In this document: piece by piece, positions 54,555 through 64,000 of the stretch
How positions within the stretch are numbered: the stretch's first letter is position 1
Layout: every line of letters starts with the position of its first letter
DNA from: Colocasia esculenta
Lineage: Eukaryota; Streptophyta; Magnoliopsida; Alismatales; Araceae
NCBI GenBank assembly: GCA_014218235.1
Contig: CM024763.1
Span: forward strand, 89,485,909 to 89,549,908
Length of the DNA: 64,000 nt
Direction: 5' to 3'
Translations under genes and position numbers: made by a program
Notes under the pieces: model-generated
Told to the model about the DNA's origin: nothing
Seen by the model: only the letters and a program-made list of their open reading frames with translations
The model's database searches: none

Positions 54555-55886
54555 TGTAAGACCCGGCCCCTTTGGGCCCCTTGGCTCCGTCCTCAGGGTC
54601 ATGACAGGCGCTCTGGTCACGACAGGTGCTCTGGTCGCGACATGGTCGCAACAGAGTGGCCTGCCGCGACGGGCTTGATGACGCGCTGCACCCGGCCGTC
54701 GCGTTCTTGTCGTGACGGGGGTGGCCGTCGCGTCCTTGTCGCGGTGTCTGACGGCGTCGGCGACTGCTTTTCTGACAGACATGACCGATGTTCTATCTGT
54801 CAGAACGGTCGGTCCGGGTGGTAGGTGCATACAACGTTGACGCGACCTGGTCAGCCGTCGCGTTTGCTTTTCTCGGTCTTCAAGGTATGATAGATTTTGG
54901 TGTCGCACTGGAGGTGGCCATCGCGACATGGTCGTTCGCATAGGGGCGTCGCGACACCTGGTGTGTGGCGCCGGGCCGACCCGTCCCTAGGCGTCGCGAC
55001 ACTGGTGTTGTCGCGCCGGAACGACCCATCACGTTTTGGGGGCCGTCGGTTTTAAAACGGAAGGCGCGCCCCACTCCCCCCTCTCCCTTTCTCTTCCCCG
55101 TCTTCCCTCTTCTCCCCCTCTCGAGCTCCCTTGTGGTTTCTCACTCATTCTTCGTCTCGTGCTAAGGTGGTGGCATCCCGTTCGTGCAGGGGACGTGGTC
55201 GTGGTGCTTGGAGCGAGGAGAGGTGGTCATTCCAACGTGAAGGCCCCAACGGGTCGCCTCTTCTTGTGAAGGTAGGGACCCTTGATCCTCTCACCCTAAG
55301 CATGCTCCCCTCCCTCTAGAGACGGTGTTTCCTCGTGGTTTGGGGTTGTGGAGTGTGAGGATCATGCTCATTCTGAGTGATGTTTCCATCGAGCGTAGAT
55401 TCTCATGAATGCACGTTTGTGGGTTTTTAAGGTGCTTGAGTGATTTACAGCTTTCATACTGTTAAACGTGCTCCCCTCCCCCCTTGTTGGAATTGTGTAA
55501 ATCGTGTTTTTGGGGTGGTTCCCAGAGGACTGCTCTGGAACCCCCTCGGCTGAAGACGCGACACTATAGAGTCGCGATCTTGTCGCGATGACCTGGTCGG
55601 TCGTGACATGATTGCGGCGCTCTTGGCGTCATGACCTAAACGTGTCGGCTTGGGCCGCTGTGACAGTGTCGCGACAAGGTCGGGCATCGCGACAAGGTCG
55701 CGATGGCCCGATGCACGCGATTGTAGCTGAAGACAGGTTATGGTCTTGCGAAGTATGTGCTTTGTTAAGCTTCACCGTTTCCGCTCCTTTTACTATACCC
55801 GTGGCACCTGTGCTAGTTCCCTAGTATGGTCCTACACTAGCCGTCGCCCGGTGCTCGGCACTAGAGGGCTTGTCCCGTAGAGAGGT
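54555..55886 (+). repeat. Element D 3' LTR, truncated (1332 bp)
   Basis: Matches the 5' LTR from 47094 to about 48364 and stops at GAGAGGT, where J begins. Many GTCGCGAC units of the 5' copy read GTCATGAC, GTCACGAC or GTCGTGAC here, and one short segment near 54612 is duplicated. The donor site is kept (GTGAAG|GTAGGG, 55271). Confidence 0.88.
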
Positions 55887-57272
55887 TGTTATGAAGAGAT
55901 GCGGAATTCCCTAAATGGTAATCTAGAAGGGGGGTTGAATAGATTACAGACAATTAAAAGCTTAACGCCCTCTTTTGTAATAGCACAGACAATTAAGGGT
56001 TTAGCAATGATTAGACTATGTGTGGATGTGTGTGAGTGATGGATAGATGGATAAGCAAGTACTCAAATGTGTATTAATGTGTCGTGCCTACCAAACATCT
56101 AACGCAAATTCGTGCAAACCATGAGACACGTAAGATTTACATGGTTCGGAGTACACACTCGTGTATCCTACATCTACGGGCCACACACACATGCAGAATT
56201 CACCTGCTTATGAGCTAGTTTACGAACTACAACTCACACACGTGTTTATCTGATGTGAACCCACGATCAAATTAACACACACACACATGTATCAAGCACA
56301 ACACCGCTTGAAACACCACACACACACGCACAAGTATGGAATAGAAAAAAACAGGGAGGGTTTGAGAGTTGAAGAACAGATCCAATTAGCAAACTCTTCC
56401 TCTAAAAGTCCTCCTAGAGTCCAAGCTTCGACTTTGAGAACAGATGTTGATGTAGATGCTTGAATCCAGACGTCCAGACTTCAGCTTCCACTGCAAAGTC
56501 TTCCGTTCTTGGTTCTGGGTGGTAGGTTGAAGCAGAGCAACAACAAGGCTTCTTGTGAGAACTCTTTAGGGTTTTTGCTTGAGGCTGCTTGTGTATGAGA
56601 TTTGTTGCAAAGGTTGCTTATATATGAGTGTTAACATATGGAGAGTCATACTCCATAGAAACACTAAGTTGGCAACTTGCAAAACTTTCCGTAATTTGTT
56701 TTTGGTTTGTCTGTCGACAGGTCTTGCACCTGCTGTCGACAGGCGCAGATAACTTGTGAGACCAGAAGGCTGAAGTCTCTGTCTGTGGCATCTGTCGATA
56801 GGTGGTCTGCTAACTGTCGACAGGCGCAGGCCTTCCAGAGCTTTTGATCTTCGGACTGGTTGCATCTGTTGACAGGCACTTCTGCTGTCGACAGGCAATG
56901 CCTTGGCAGAATGGTGCTTTCTGACTGGTTGTATCTGTCGACAGGTCCTGTGCTTGCTATTGACAGGTACCTTGTCTTTTGACTTTTACTTGATCTTTCA
57001 AGCTTGTTTTGGCACATGTCTTGCATGGTATATCTCCTACAAAAGTAAACATAATTAGTGAGATATTATGAGCATAAAATCAAGCATTGTACCAGTTGTT
57101 ATGGCAAGTTATTGTTTGAAGATCTCATGCATTTTAAAACTCAATTCACATTGTTTTCCTTGTTCGCATTATATATCATTGCACATCAATGTTCATCATG
57201 TTCATCATCAAAAACCATGTTGTATTGATTAATTAGAATGGAGCTCAATCTTCTCAACATGAGAACCCAACA
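55887..57272 (-). repeat. Element J 3' LTR (1386 bp)
   Basis: On the - strand it starts TGTTGGGTTCTC and ends CTTCATAACA (TGTT...AACA ends). It contains four paired palindromes at 56711-56966 and CA-rich sequence at 56270-56330. Frames reading LSTA/PVDR repeats are translations of the palindrome array, not a gene. Confidence 0.75.
56711..56966. repeat. Four pairs of CTGTCGACAG palindromes
   Basis: Sites start at 56711/56733, 56792/56814, 56866/56885 and 56935/56957: pairs 22, 22, 19 and 22 bp apart, with successive pairs 81, 74 and 69 bp apart. Four sites have one or two base changes or a one-sided decay. A further pair lies in the interior at 59023/59045, again 22 bp apart. Confidence 0.85.
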
Positions 57273-57559
57273 TTCTCCCCTTTTTGATGATGACAAAATT
57301 AATCAATTAATTCATATTGATTTTCTCCCCCTTTTGACAACATCCAAAGCACACCATAGACACAAGTAGAATGCACAGAGCAAAGATTTCATTGATTTTC
57401 ATGAGTGCATACACATGACATTGGTTGCTAATGAAAGGAAATAAGAAGTAAGGGAAAGTCATGGCATGATGACCATAGAAAAAGCAAAAGTACATTAAAC
57501 ATGACATGAATAAAATGAAACTTAGACTACAGGACTAGACCCAATCCTAGACAACTAAG

Positions 57560-58760
57560 CTATCTACATCTTCATCAGCGGCTGTGAAGGAGCCGGTTGA
57601 TCAGCATGAGCTCCGGAGCAACGTGGTCCAGGCGTGAATCTAGAGCTGTAATGCTAGATTCCATAGTATCCAATCTTGTATTGAGGCTTTCAAAACCAGT
57701 GGTCATCTGAAGTGCAACTGAGCTAGCATTGACAGATGGACGGCTCAGTAGCACCAACAGTGACTCTCCCGGAGCATCAAACGACTCAGTGTGGGAGTCA
57801 TCTTCATTCTTCAGCATCTTCCTTGCTTCATCTTGATCTTCATTTACCTCTTCAACACCAACACCACTCTCTTACTACAGCTGCTCCCTTGCCCTTGAGA
57901 ATCTCTTGAAACTATCCCATCAACTAGCTTGTAGTCCATCCTCTGAGCTGCGGTGAGGTCATAGGAGCTACGGGAAGAAAGATCCGTCATCTCCTCCTGT
58001 GGGATGTGGATGCCAATAAAGAGAATAAGATGTGAGTTGGCATGCATAGGGCATTGATCTCTTTGAACTTCGAACACACTGGCGAAAGATAGAGATCATG
58101 AGGAGTGGAAGGTTGATGAGTTCAGTTTGGAGGATTGTGAGCAGAGACTTGTGAAGGGAGGTCACAAGTTCACGGCTTCCATCCTTTGAACATTAGTGTG
58201 GTGAATATGTGGTGGATTAGGCGATGAAGTGGAGGGAAAGAGTTGGCATTTAAATGCTTACGACTGGTGGGGTCGTAGGGCTGCCGAACGACGAGAGTGT
58301 GGAACTCCCTCGGAGTTGGATGAAAGGTTTTGATGTCAACTCCTGTATTGGGGATTTGAAGGCAGTGGATAAAAGGTTTGGGAGTTACAAGAGGGAGTGT
58401 CTTTGACTTGGTGATGACTTGTCATCGTTGGGCAATCGAAGGTTGGTATAGAATCCGTCACAGTGGTGGGAGTACCTCTTGTGATCGTAACAAAAGGGGC
58501 CCAACCCTGGACATCAAAAAGAGGTAGAAGGCCGGGAAACATGTCCTCCAAAAGATGAAGTCGACGTAGCGGGGCTGCGTGACTTTGGTGGATGCCATGG
58601 ACATTGAGGAGTTGAAGATTTGGCGGGATCACGAGCTCCGGAAAGCGATCCTCCTGGTGCTTCGTGCGACGCTCAGTGGTCGCCCTGGAGCCCGGCCTGG
58701 TTCGGGAGATCTGCACGGCGACGAGATGCCATCTTCTTCGCCGTTGGAGCCATGAGATGA
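57560..58760 (-). pseudogene. Element J reading-frame relic, 'plant transposon protein'-like
   Basis: Read on the - strand from about 58754 (MAPTAKKMASRRR). Pieces of one protein are spread over all three frames: GWAPFVTITRG near 58500, IPNTGVDIKTFHPTPREFH near 58330, MTSLHKSLLTILQTELINLP (58165) and SSYDLTAAQRMDY near 57950. A coiled-coil-like end follows (FESLNTRLDTMESSITALDS, 57740-57630). The layout recalls the putative plant transposon protein domain carried by some copia-type elements before the 3' LTR; I am only moderately sure. Many frameshifts. Confidence 0.45.
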
Positions 58761-58969
58761 TGATCCTCATGTAGAAGGGAGAGGTGGAGGAAGAAGAGAC
58801 ACGGGACAGAGAGAATCCGCAAGGGAGGCGGGGATCTCTGCCTGCGCCCTGGAGAGGGAGGGTTTTTGGGTGGAAGGAGGAAAAGGGTTTTTGGAAGGTG
58901 TAGAAGGGAAAGGGGTGTGGGATCCTTTTTATAGAGTTTAGAAAGGATTTGAAGGGTTGGTCCCACAAA

Positions 58970-59828
58970 AACCCGGTTTAAACCCTTGCCCTTTGGGCTT
59001 CCCGTTTGGGTCTGGCCGTCTGCTGTCGACAGAGCCCTTGGTGCCTGTCGACAGCCACATTCAGAAAATGGCCATTTGTGATTTTTGGTGATTTTTTTGA
59101 ACGAAGCTCTGAGCAATGTCTTCCAGGTGTTAGATGAAGGTGTATAAGAGGTGAATCATGTATGTTAACCTACCATATACAAGGATATAATAAACCATAT
59201 CATTTCCTCAATGGTTTTACATAATACCCAAGGATTTAAGGTTAAAGCATTAAGAAAACACTCACGTAAATAAAGAACATGCACACTCACCCTTCGTTGT
59301 AAAATTCATGTAAACAACATAATCCCCATTTGTTGATAGGCAAATGAGCATGAAATGATATCTATATGTGAAGACAATCACAAGACCAATGACTTTGAAA
59401 TTATGACTCAGTGGAGCTTCACACTATTTCTTTTTTTTGTGTAATTTAGAAAAATAATGGGAGGAAATGGTACTTAAGAAGACGTCACACCTTATGACGT
59501 GAGGATAAAACATTACATGCCCATACCCCCAGTTACTCAGTGGAAGTTTTCTATCATACCGTTGTAACGATGATGAGTTAGCCTTTGACGCGAGGGCAGA
59601 CATTTGTGATGCCATCACCCCGGTTACTACTCAGCATAATCCAACATTGCTCTATATTCATCCCAATGTAAAGTTGATTTTATTATTTATATGATTTTTT
59701 TTGTTTTTCTTGTGAAAGATTTTTCAGAATAGTGCTGTTCTCCAAGTATTGTTGTAAAAACCAATATCAAGTAGGTGATATGATTACCTATCAATATTAG
59801 ACATGCACTTTCATGACCAAAGGCTTAT
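58970..59828 (-). other. Element J interior without gene
   Basis: Non-coding apart from one palindrome pair (59023/59045). TATGACGTGAGG near 59490 and GTTACTCAGTGG near 59530 are unremarkable. Ends where the E LTR starts. Confidence 0.5.
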
Positions 59829-62724
59829 TGTAAGGCCCTTGAAATTCACCTTGTTTGTTAAGTATATGTATTGCGTATAGTGTATACTATTGATGTTGAT
59901 TATTAGTATAAGTATTTATTGATAAAATTGTATGATAGTATTGTTGAAATGTACTTAGTGTATTTAATATATATATATAGTGTGTATTTATAAATTCTGC
60001 AGAATTAAAGTAAGTTTTGTCGTCCAGTCGGCGTCCACATGGGCTGACGCTGACAAGGGGTAGGCGGCAACATCGATGGACGCCCATTTCTGGATAGGCG
60101 ACCATGGATATGGACACCAATATCCAGATCTATTACGTTTCAGATCCGAAACGCCTCCGGAAATTGAGCCTCTTGATTTGGAAACCCTTCCCAACGGCTC
60201 TGAGACTTGCCCAGTAACCTATCCGACCCCAACCCTTTATAATATCCAATTTTCGGCCAGATCCTCCCTTTGGCTCTTGGGTCAAAAACCTATCTTCTCT
60301 AAGCAAAAACCTAACTTGAATCTGAAAGATCCGGCTTCGGGAGGCTTCGTCTGGCGATCTGCATCAACTGGTGTCAACCTTGAACATCGGGACGACTCCC
60401 CACGCTGGTGTGCTGTGAAGATCATCAGAAGATCCGAAGAAGGAGGGATTTGGAGACTCTTTGGCACAGGCCGAGGAGGGCTTCTCCGGCTTAATCATCG
60501 TCGTAGATTTTACAGAAGGCAAGTACCCCATACACATTAACCTACATGTGTCTAGTATGTCCCAGGATTTTCTCAGATTTTTCCTCGTGTCCTGGAACCC
60601 CCTGTTCAAGTGATTTATTGGCTTTCAGTCTGTGTTCTGCAGATAAGATATTAACGGCAAGATCTCTTGCCGCTAATATCATGTGTTGACGGCATCATCT
60701 AATGCCGTTAACCTTTAGACGGCACCCCTTGCGTCGAGTTCTTCAGACTGCAATAGTGAGCAGTCTGTCCTTATATAACTAGTTTTCGAGTTTTTCCGCA
60801 TGAGGATATACGTTAAATTTTATATAATGTGAATAATATATGTTCGGATGTACTGTAAGTTATTATGCATTTTTGAATTTTTCACTAATTATTAGAATTT
60901 TTCGGAATATGTACCAATAGAATTTAATCTTGGAAATGTCGTTTATGAAATATGTGTAGAAATTAACTGTCATAGATTTTCTGTACATTGTTCATAATAT
61001 CTAGTGCATGATATAAAAATTTGAGTAATTTATATCATCTGTGTAATTTATTAGTTTTTCTGAACCGAAAAATAGTTAATATGTCGCTCAATGTAGAAAA
61101 GTTAAGAATCCATGCGAAACTAGTTAAATCCGAAATTTGTGATAAAATTTGTACTGTAGTATTCATGTATGAAATAAATTATGAACCCGAATAATGAAAA
61201 ATTGTATCAGTTTGACTATTTTTACAGTTGATATCATCACTGATAGAATTTTCATAAAAATGTGTAACTCAGAAAATGCGAATTTTGGTATGCATGATGG
61301 TTAAACTGTGATAGATTTCTGGTTAAATTCTGTACTGAATAGATGACATAGCTTTATAAACCTGTTTTTTATGTTAGATATTAATAATTATACATGCTAA
61401 TATGATAAATGTTTAATTTTGCAAAAATTTCAGCATGATTAGGATTGTTGTAAAAATCTGATTAATACTGAAAACAGTAGTATCATGCTAGTAATACTGA
61501 AGAAGAAATGTGTGAACATGAGATGAATGCGCGATTATTTTGTGTTTAGAATGTGTTGAAATTGAGAAAATGTATTAATGTGCCAATGTGTGACACTGCT
61601 ACCTTAGAGGGCTGTGGAACTGTACTGTGGTAAAGTCCCACGGGAAAGTTCAAAGTGTGTGATGTCCCATGGCATTGGATTAAATCCTGGAGGCGAACAA
61701 GTATCGCTGGTTAGGGTGGAGAGTGCTTCTCCCGGTTCTGCGCAGTAATAAGATTGATCACTGGAATGCCTAGGTGATTGATATGTGATGTGATCAGTGT
61801 GTGTCCTTCTAAAGTGGTTTGGGCTATGTGTCACGGCATTAAGTGAAAGTGAAATTGTGTTTATGAAGTGAAAATTGTAAATTGTGAACCTGTGTAAGTG
61901 AATATGTGTTCATAAAATTTTTATGAAAGCATGCAAAATGATAAGTTTCTTATGAATGTGACATGATAGTAATAAAACAGCGAGCTTTTCACTAATATGA
62001 ATATGTTATCTATGTGTACAATTGCCTTAGAATTCATGTTAAATTATTGTTATGAAATGTGTAAATATTGTGTAGAATGACCAGCACGTGGCTTATGATG
62101 AAATCAGTTTAGCATAGTGAAAAGTGTAGAAATCATGTGATAGGATTTGCTTATTTATATAAAAAACCAAATCTCTGTGAAAAATGTGTAGAAATCATGA
62201 ATAGACTTTTATTAAGAATTGTCACTTCCATGCATTATGTGTAAATGATGTAGCATAAGAGTATGGATATTACTCGATGCATGTATGTTTAGTGTGCTGG
62301 TGTTACTTGTTGAGTTCTTTTGAACTCATTCTTGCTTCGGCGTACAGGTGCAGACGTTCTACTTCTCCGAGGAGATCGTAGGAGCGACTCGAGCGAGAGT
62401 AGGGAGAGTGTTGTGGAGTTAGCATTGTACTTTCCATTATTCATTATATTAATAAAGACTCTGCGTAGTCTCATGTGGACAATGTATTTGTTGTATTTCA
62501 GTTATGAATAGTTAGCTCTCTTTCTTTCTATACGGACTGTGATAGAATGTGGATGATGGAATAAAATTTCTTTTCAGTTCTTTAAATTCCGCTGTCATGA
62601 GATATAATATATATGTTATGTTTTTCAGCCTTTTCGTACTAGTGTGGGTAAATGTCCCACTGTAGTGATACCTTTTATATCGACGTGGGTGGTGGAACCG
62701 TACCGATATGAGAGGGTCGTTACA
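59829..62724 (+). repeat. Element E 5' LTR (2896 bp)
   Basis: Runs TGTAAGGCCCTTG to GGGTCGTTACA. Contains an MSA-like CCCAACGGCT (60190-60199), TATA box TTTATAATAT (60236-60245), GC donor GAAG|GCAAGTACC (exon end 60528), hairpins at 60647-60680, 60686-60711 and 60744-60767, and the AAAGTC-loop hairpin at 61617-61651. A 154-codon frame at 60076-60540 is within transcribed LTR sequence and has no known domain. Confidence 0.92.
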
Positions 62725-62879
62725 GAGATTGGTATCAGAGCGTCAGGCTGAATTTTACATAAATATGCATATACCATCATCTTCATTGTATACTAAGTCA
62801 GTGTAGAATGTCCACATAGATAAGTACTTAGTTAGAATTTTATGGTTTAGTTCTAATGGTGATTAATCTGTTTTTACAG
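60529..62879 (+). other. Putative GC-AG leader intron of element E (2351 nt)
   Basis: Donor AGAAG|GCAAGTACC in the LTR, acceptor CTGTTTTTACAG|G three nt before the gag ATG at 62883, branch-like TTCTAAT near 62851. It spans the LTR end and the primer-binding site, so spliced RNA could not be reverse-transcribed. This is the only A-family copy in which both ends are in one + strand stretch of the window. Confidence 0.55.
62730..62741 (+). other. Element E primer-binding site
   Basis: TGGTATCAGAGC, 5 nt after the LTR; tRNA-iMet type. Confidence 0.92.
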
Positions 62880-63102
62880 GATATGGCTTCGCGTGGTAGC
62901 GTGGTGTTCCTGCTCGTGATGGCGAGCAAGGAGAGATGAGCCTCGGCGTGAGGATCAGGTTGAGCAGCAGGCCCCGGCACCCCAGGGTCCTGTACTTCCT
63001 CCACCGCCACCAGTAGACTATGAGTTTTCATGCAGGTTTGGTGCAGGCCATGCAAACGCAGGCCCACACTCAGCTGCACTCCAGGCCCAGTTGGAGGCTC
63101 AG

Positions 63103-63182
63103 GTTAGAATAATAAGATAAAGTTCTGTATTTTAAATGCATGATTGTTATGTTATATATGTTAATTTTGTTGCTTGTTGTAG
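63103..63182 (+). other. Element E gag intron 1 (80 nt)
   Basis: CTCAG|GTTAGAA to GTTGTAG|CAGG, the same codon boundary as in A and B. Confidence 0.8.
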
Positions 63183-63382
63183 CAGGCTCAGTACCAGTTC
63201 CCCAGGCTGACCATGGTTGACCCTCCATCATGGAAAGGTTCAAGAGGATGTCGCCACCTTCTTTTAAGGGGGAGAGCGATCCGCTATTAGCTGAGAACTG
63301 GATGAGGGAGATTGAGAAGATCTTCCGGGCCATTAGGTGCTCTGAGGATGACAAGGTCACTTTAGCCACCTATATGCTACAG

Positions 63383-63458
63383 GTATGTGTAATCTAAGCT
63401 ATTGGTTTTTACTTTAAGTATAAATTATGTTGGTCGTTCTTATGGAGGTTTTTGGCAG
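63383..63458 (+). other. Element E gag intron 2 (76 nt)
   Basis: CTACAG|GTATGTG to TTTGGCAG|GAGCG, the same position and length as in A; the interior is clearly different. Confidence 0.85.
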
Positions 63459-64000
63459 GAGCGAGCCGATGTATGGTGGTCCTCGTTGTTACGTACTCGT
63501 TCGAGGATGGTGCCGTGGAAGTCGGATGGGACGAGTTCGTGAGGCTCTTCCGAGCCAAGTTTGTTCCGGAGCACATCCAGGACAAGATGGAGCAGGAGTT
63601 CCTCTCGTTGACTCAAGGCTCCATGACGGTGTGGAGTACGAGGCCAGGTTTGCCGAGCTATCAAAGTACGCCCCTCATATTGTAGCTGATGAGCGCAGGA
63701 AGGCGAAGAAATTCGTGATGGGTTGAAACCATCACTGAGGACGAGGTTAGTGGCTTTCGATCATCGTACTCTCGAGCAGCACTCAGTGCGGCATGTCGTC
63801 GGAAGGGGAGATGGAGCAGTACCTGGAAGAGAAGAAGGCTTCTCAAAAGAGGCCAGCAGCTCCTTTCCAGAGGCAGGAGAGGAAGAAGGCGACTTTCCAG
63901 TCACCGCAGCGTCCTGTGGCATCAGGCAATAGTCAGGTATCCTCTCAACGTTCCCTAGTGGTAAGAAGGAGTGTCCTCATTGCGGGAGGGCACATGCGGT

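Larger units (their letters stand above)
47094..55886 (+). mobile_element. Element D: second Ty3/gypsy chromovirus, old, 3' LTR truncated
   Basis: 5' LTR 47094-49431, primer site 49434, gag 49570, protease to integrase, chromodomain-like tail ending at 54465, polypurine tract, and 3' LTR from 54555 cut at 55886 by J. It is a different family from A: other LTRs, intronless gag. Nearly all coding breaks are amber codons replacing CAG or TGG, a pattern of deaminated methylcytosine. The LTRs differ by many substitutions and indels, so D is older than A or C. Confidence 0.92.
55887..59828 (-). mobile_element. Element J: copia-like (SIRE-style) fragment, minus strand
   Basis: On the - strand the end of an interior (59828 down to 57286), a polypurine tract (AAAAAGGGGAGAA, 57285-57273) and a 3' LTR of 1386 bp (57272-55887). 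TCATCATCAAAAAGGGG just before the LTR is typical of SIRE/Maximus copia elements; no copia pol is in the window, so the class is inferred. It is inserted in the D 3' LTR. Its 5' part is displaced by element E. Confidence 0.68.
59829..64000 (+). mobile_element. Element E: third A-family copy, runs off the right edge
   Basis: Full 5' LTR (59829-62724), primer site and the start of gag up to the zinc-knuckle region. More diverged from A than B is, especially in the LTR. Its left flank is element J interior (cttat at 59824-59828). Confidence 0.9.
62883..64000 (+). pseudogene. gag: Element E gag, partial, with two introns and many small deletions
   Basis: Starts MASRG like A and B. Exon 1 is 62883-63102, intron 1 63103-63182 (80 nt), exon 2 63183-63382 (KRMSPPSFKGESDPLLAENW), intron 2 63383-63458 (76 nt), exon 3 from 63459 (ERADVWWSS, WDEFVRLFRAKFVPEH). 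Relative to B, 1-2 nt losses fall near 62895, 63030, 63502, 63633, 63724 and 63772, so no long frame remains. The zinc-knuckle region begins at the right edge (KKECPHCGRAH). Confidence 0.85.

Noticed and set aside
56664..57026. Minus-strand frame with repeated LSTA/PVDR peptides
   Set aside because: It is the translation of the CTGTCGACAG array; no evidence of a protein.
60076..60540. 154-codon frame in the E LTR
   Set aside because: Covers the TATA box and the first exon; it cannot be a conserved protein because related LTRs lack the frame.

Overview
This window looks like nuclear DNA from a flowering plant with a repeat-rich genome. It is AT-rich and is built almost entirely from LTR retrotransposons nested in one another. 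The elements use tRNA-iMet primer sites (TGGTATCAGAGC), and both Ty3/gypsy chromovirus and Ty1/copia polyproteins are present, together with one decayed hAT transposase. I see no intact host gene, no tRNA or rRNA gene, no CRISPR array and no bacterial feature. I cannot name the species.

Layout: 1-8670 is element A, a Ty3/gypsy chromovirus on the + strand whose 5' LTR begins left of the window and whose 3' LTR is 3274 bp. A is inserted in element B, a same-family copy on the - strand (8671-24887). B is also split by element C (11476-20010), which has two 4.1-kb LTRs around only 322 bp and carries a perfect 5-bp target duplication. B sits in the 5' LTR of a Ty1/copia element G (24888-31322), which has lost its RNase H and 3' LTR. 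A 5'-truncated A-type LTR (H, 31323-34126) follows, then a non-coding element F with a 3-kb 3' LTR (34127-39028). From 39029 to 45482 lies a minus-strand hAT transposase relic interrupted by two solo LTRs (I, 39331-41969; K, 42919-44807). A second gypsy chromovirus D, aged by amber codons, spans 47094-55886. It is cut by J, a copia-like fragment on the - strand (55887-59828), which is cut in turn by E, a third A-family copy running off the right edge.

The most interesting signals concern RNA. (1) All three A-family gag genes that can be read (A, B, E) are interrupted at identical places by two short GT-AG introns; element D lacks them. (2) Five A-family LTRs keep a near-perfect GC-type splice donor (AG|GCAAGT), and the copies with an internal region have a good acceptor 2-3 nt before the gag ATG. 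Elements C, D and G have analogous LTR donors and pre-ATG acceptors. Splicing would remove the primer-binding site, giving two RNA pools: spliced mRNA and unspliced genomic RNA. (3) The part removed is rich in stem-loops. The copia leader holds four long hairpins that share one apical hairpin (TTGTG-CTATC-CACAA) on four different but internally complementary stems. The A-family LTRs hold a hairpin cluster and an AAAAGTCC-loop hairpin whose stems co-vary among copies. The inference is genome-specific packaging or dimerisation signals that splicing discards.

Other points: A-family promoters carry a mitosis-type MSA motif about 45 bp before the TATA box; J has paired 10-bp palindromes at 19-22-bp spacing; the decay pattern differs sharply between elements. 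All pairings and counts were made by eye.
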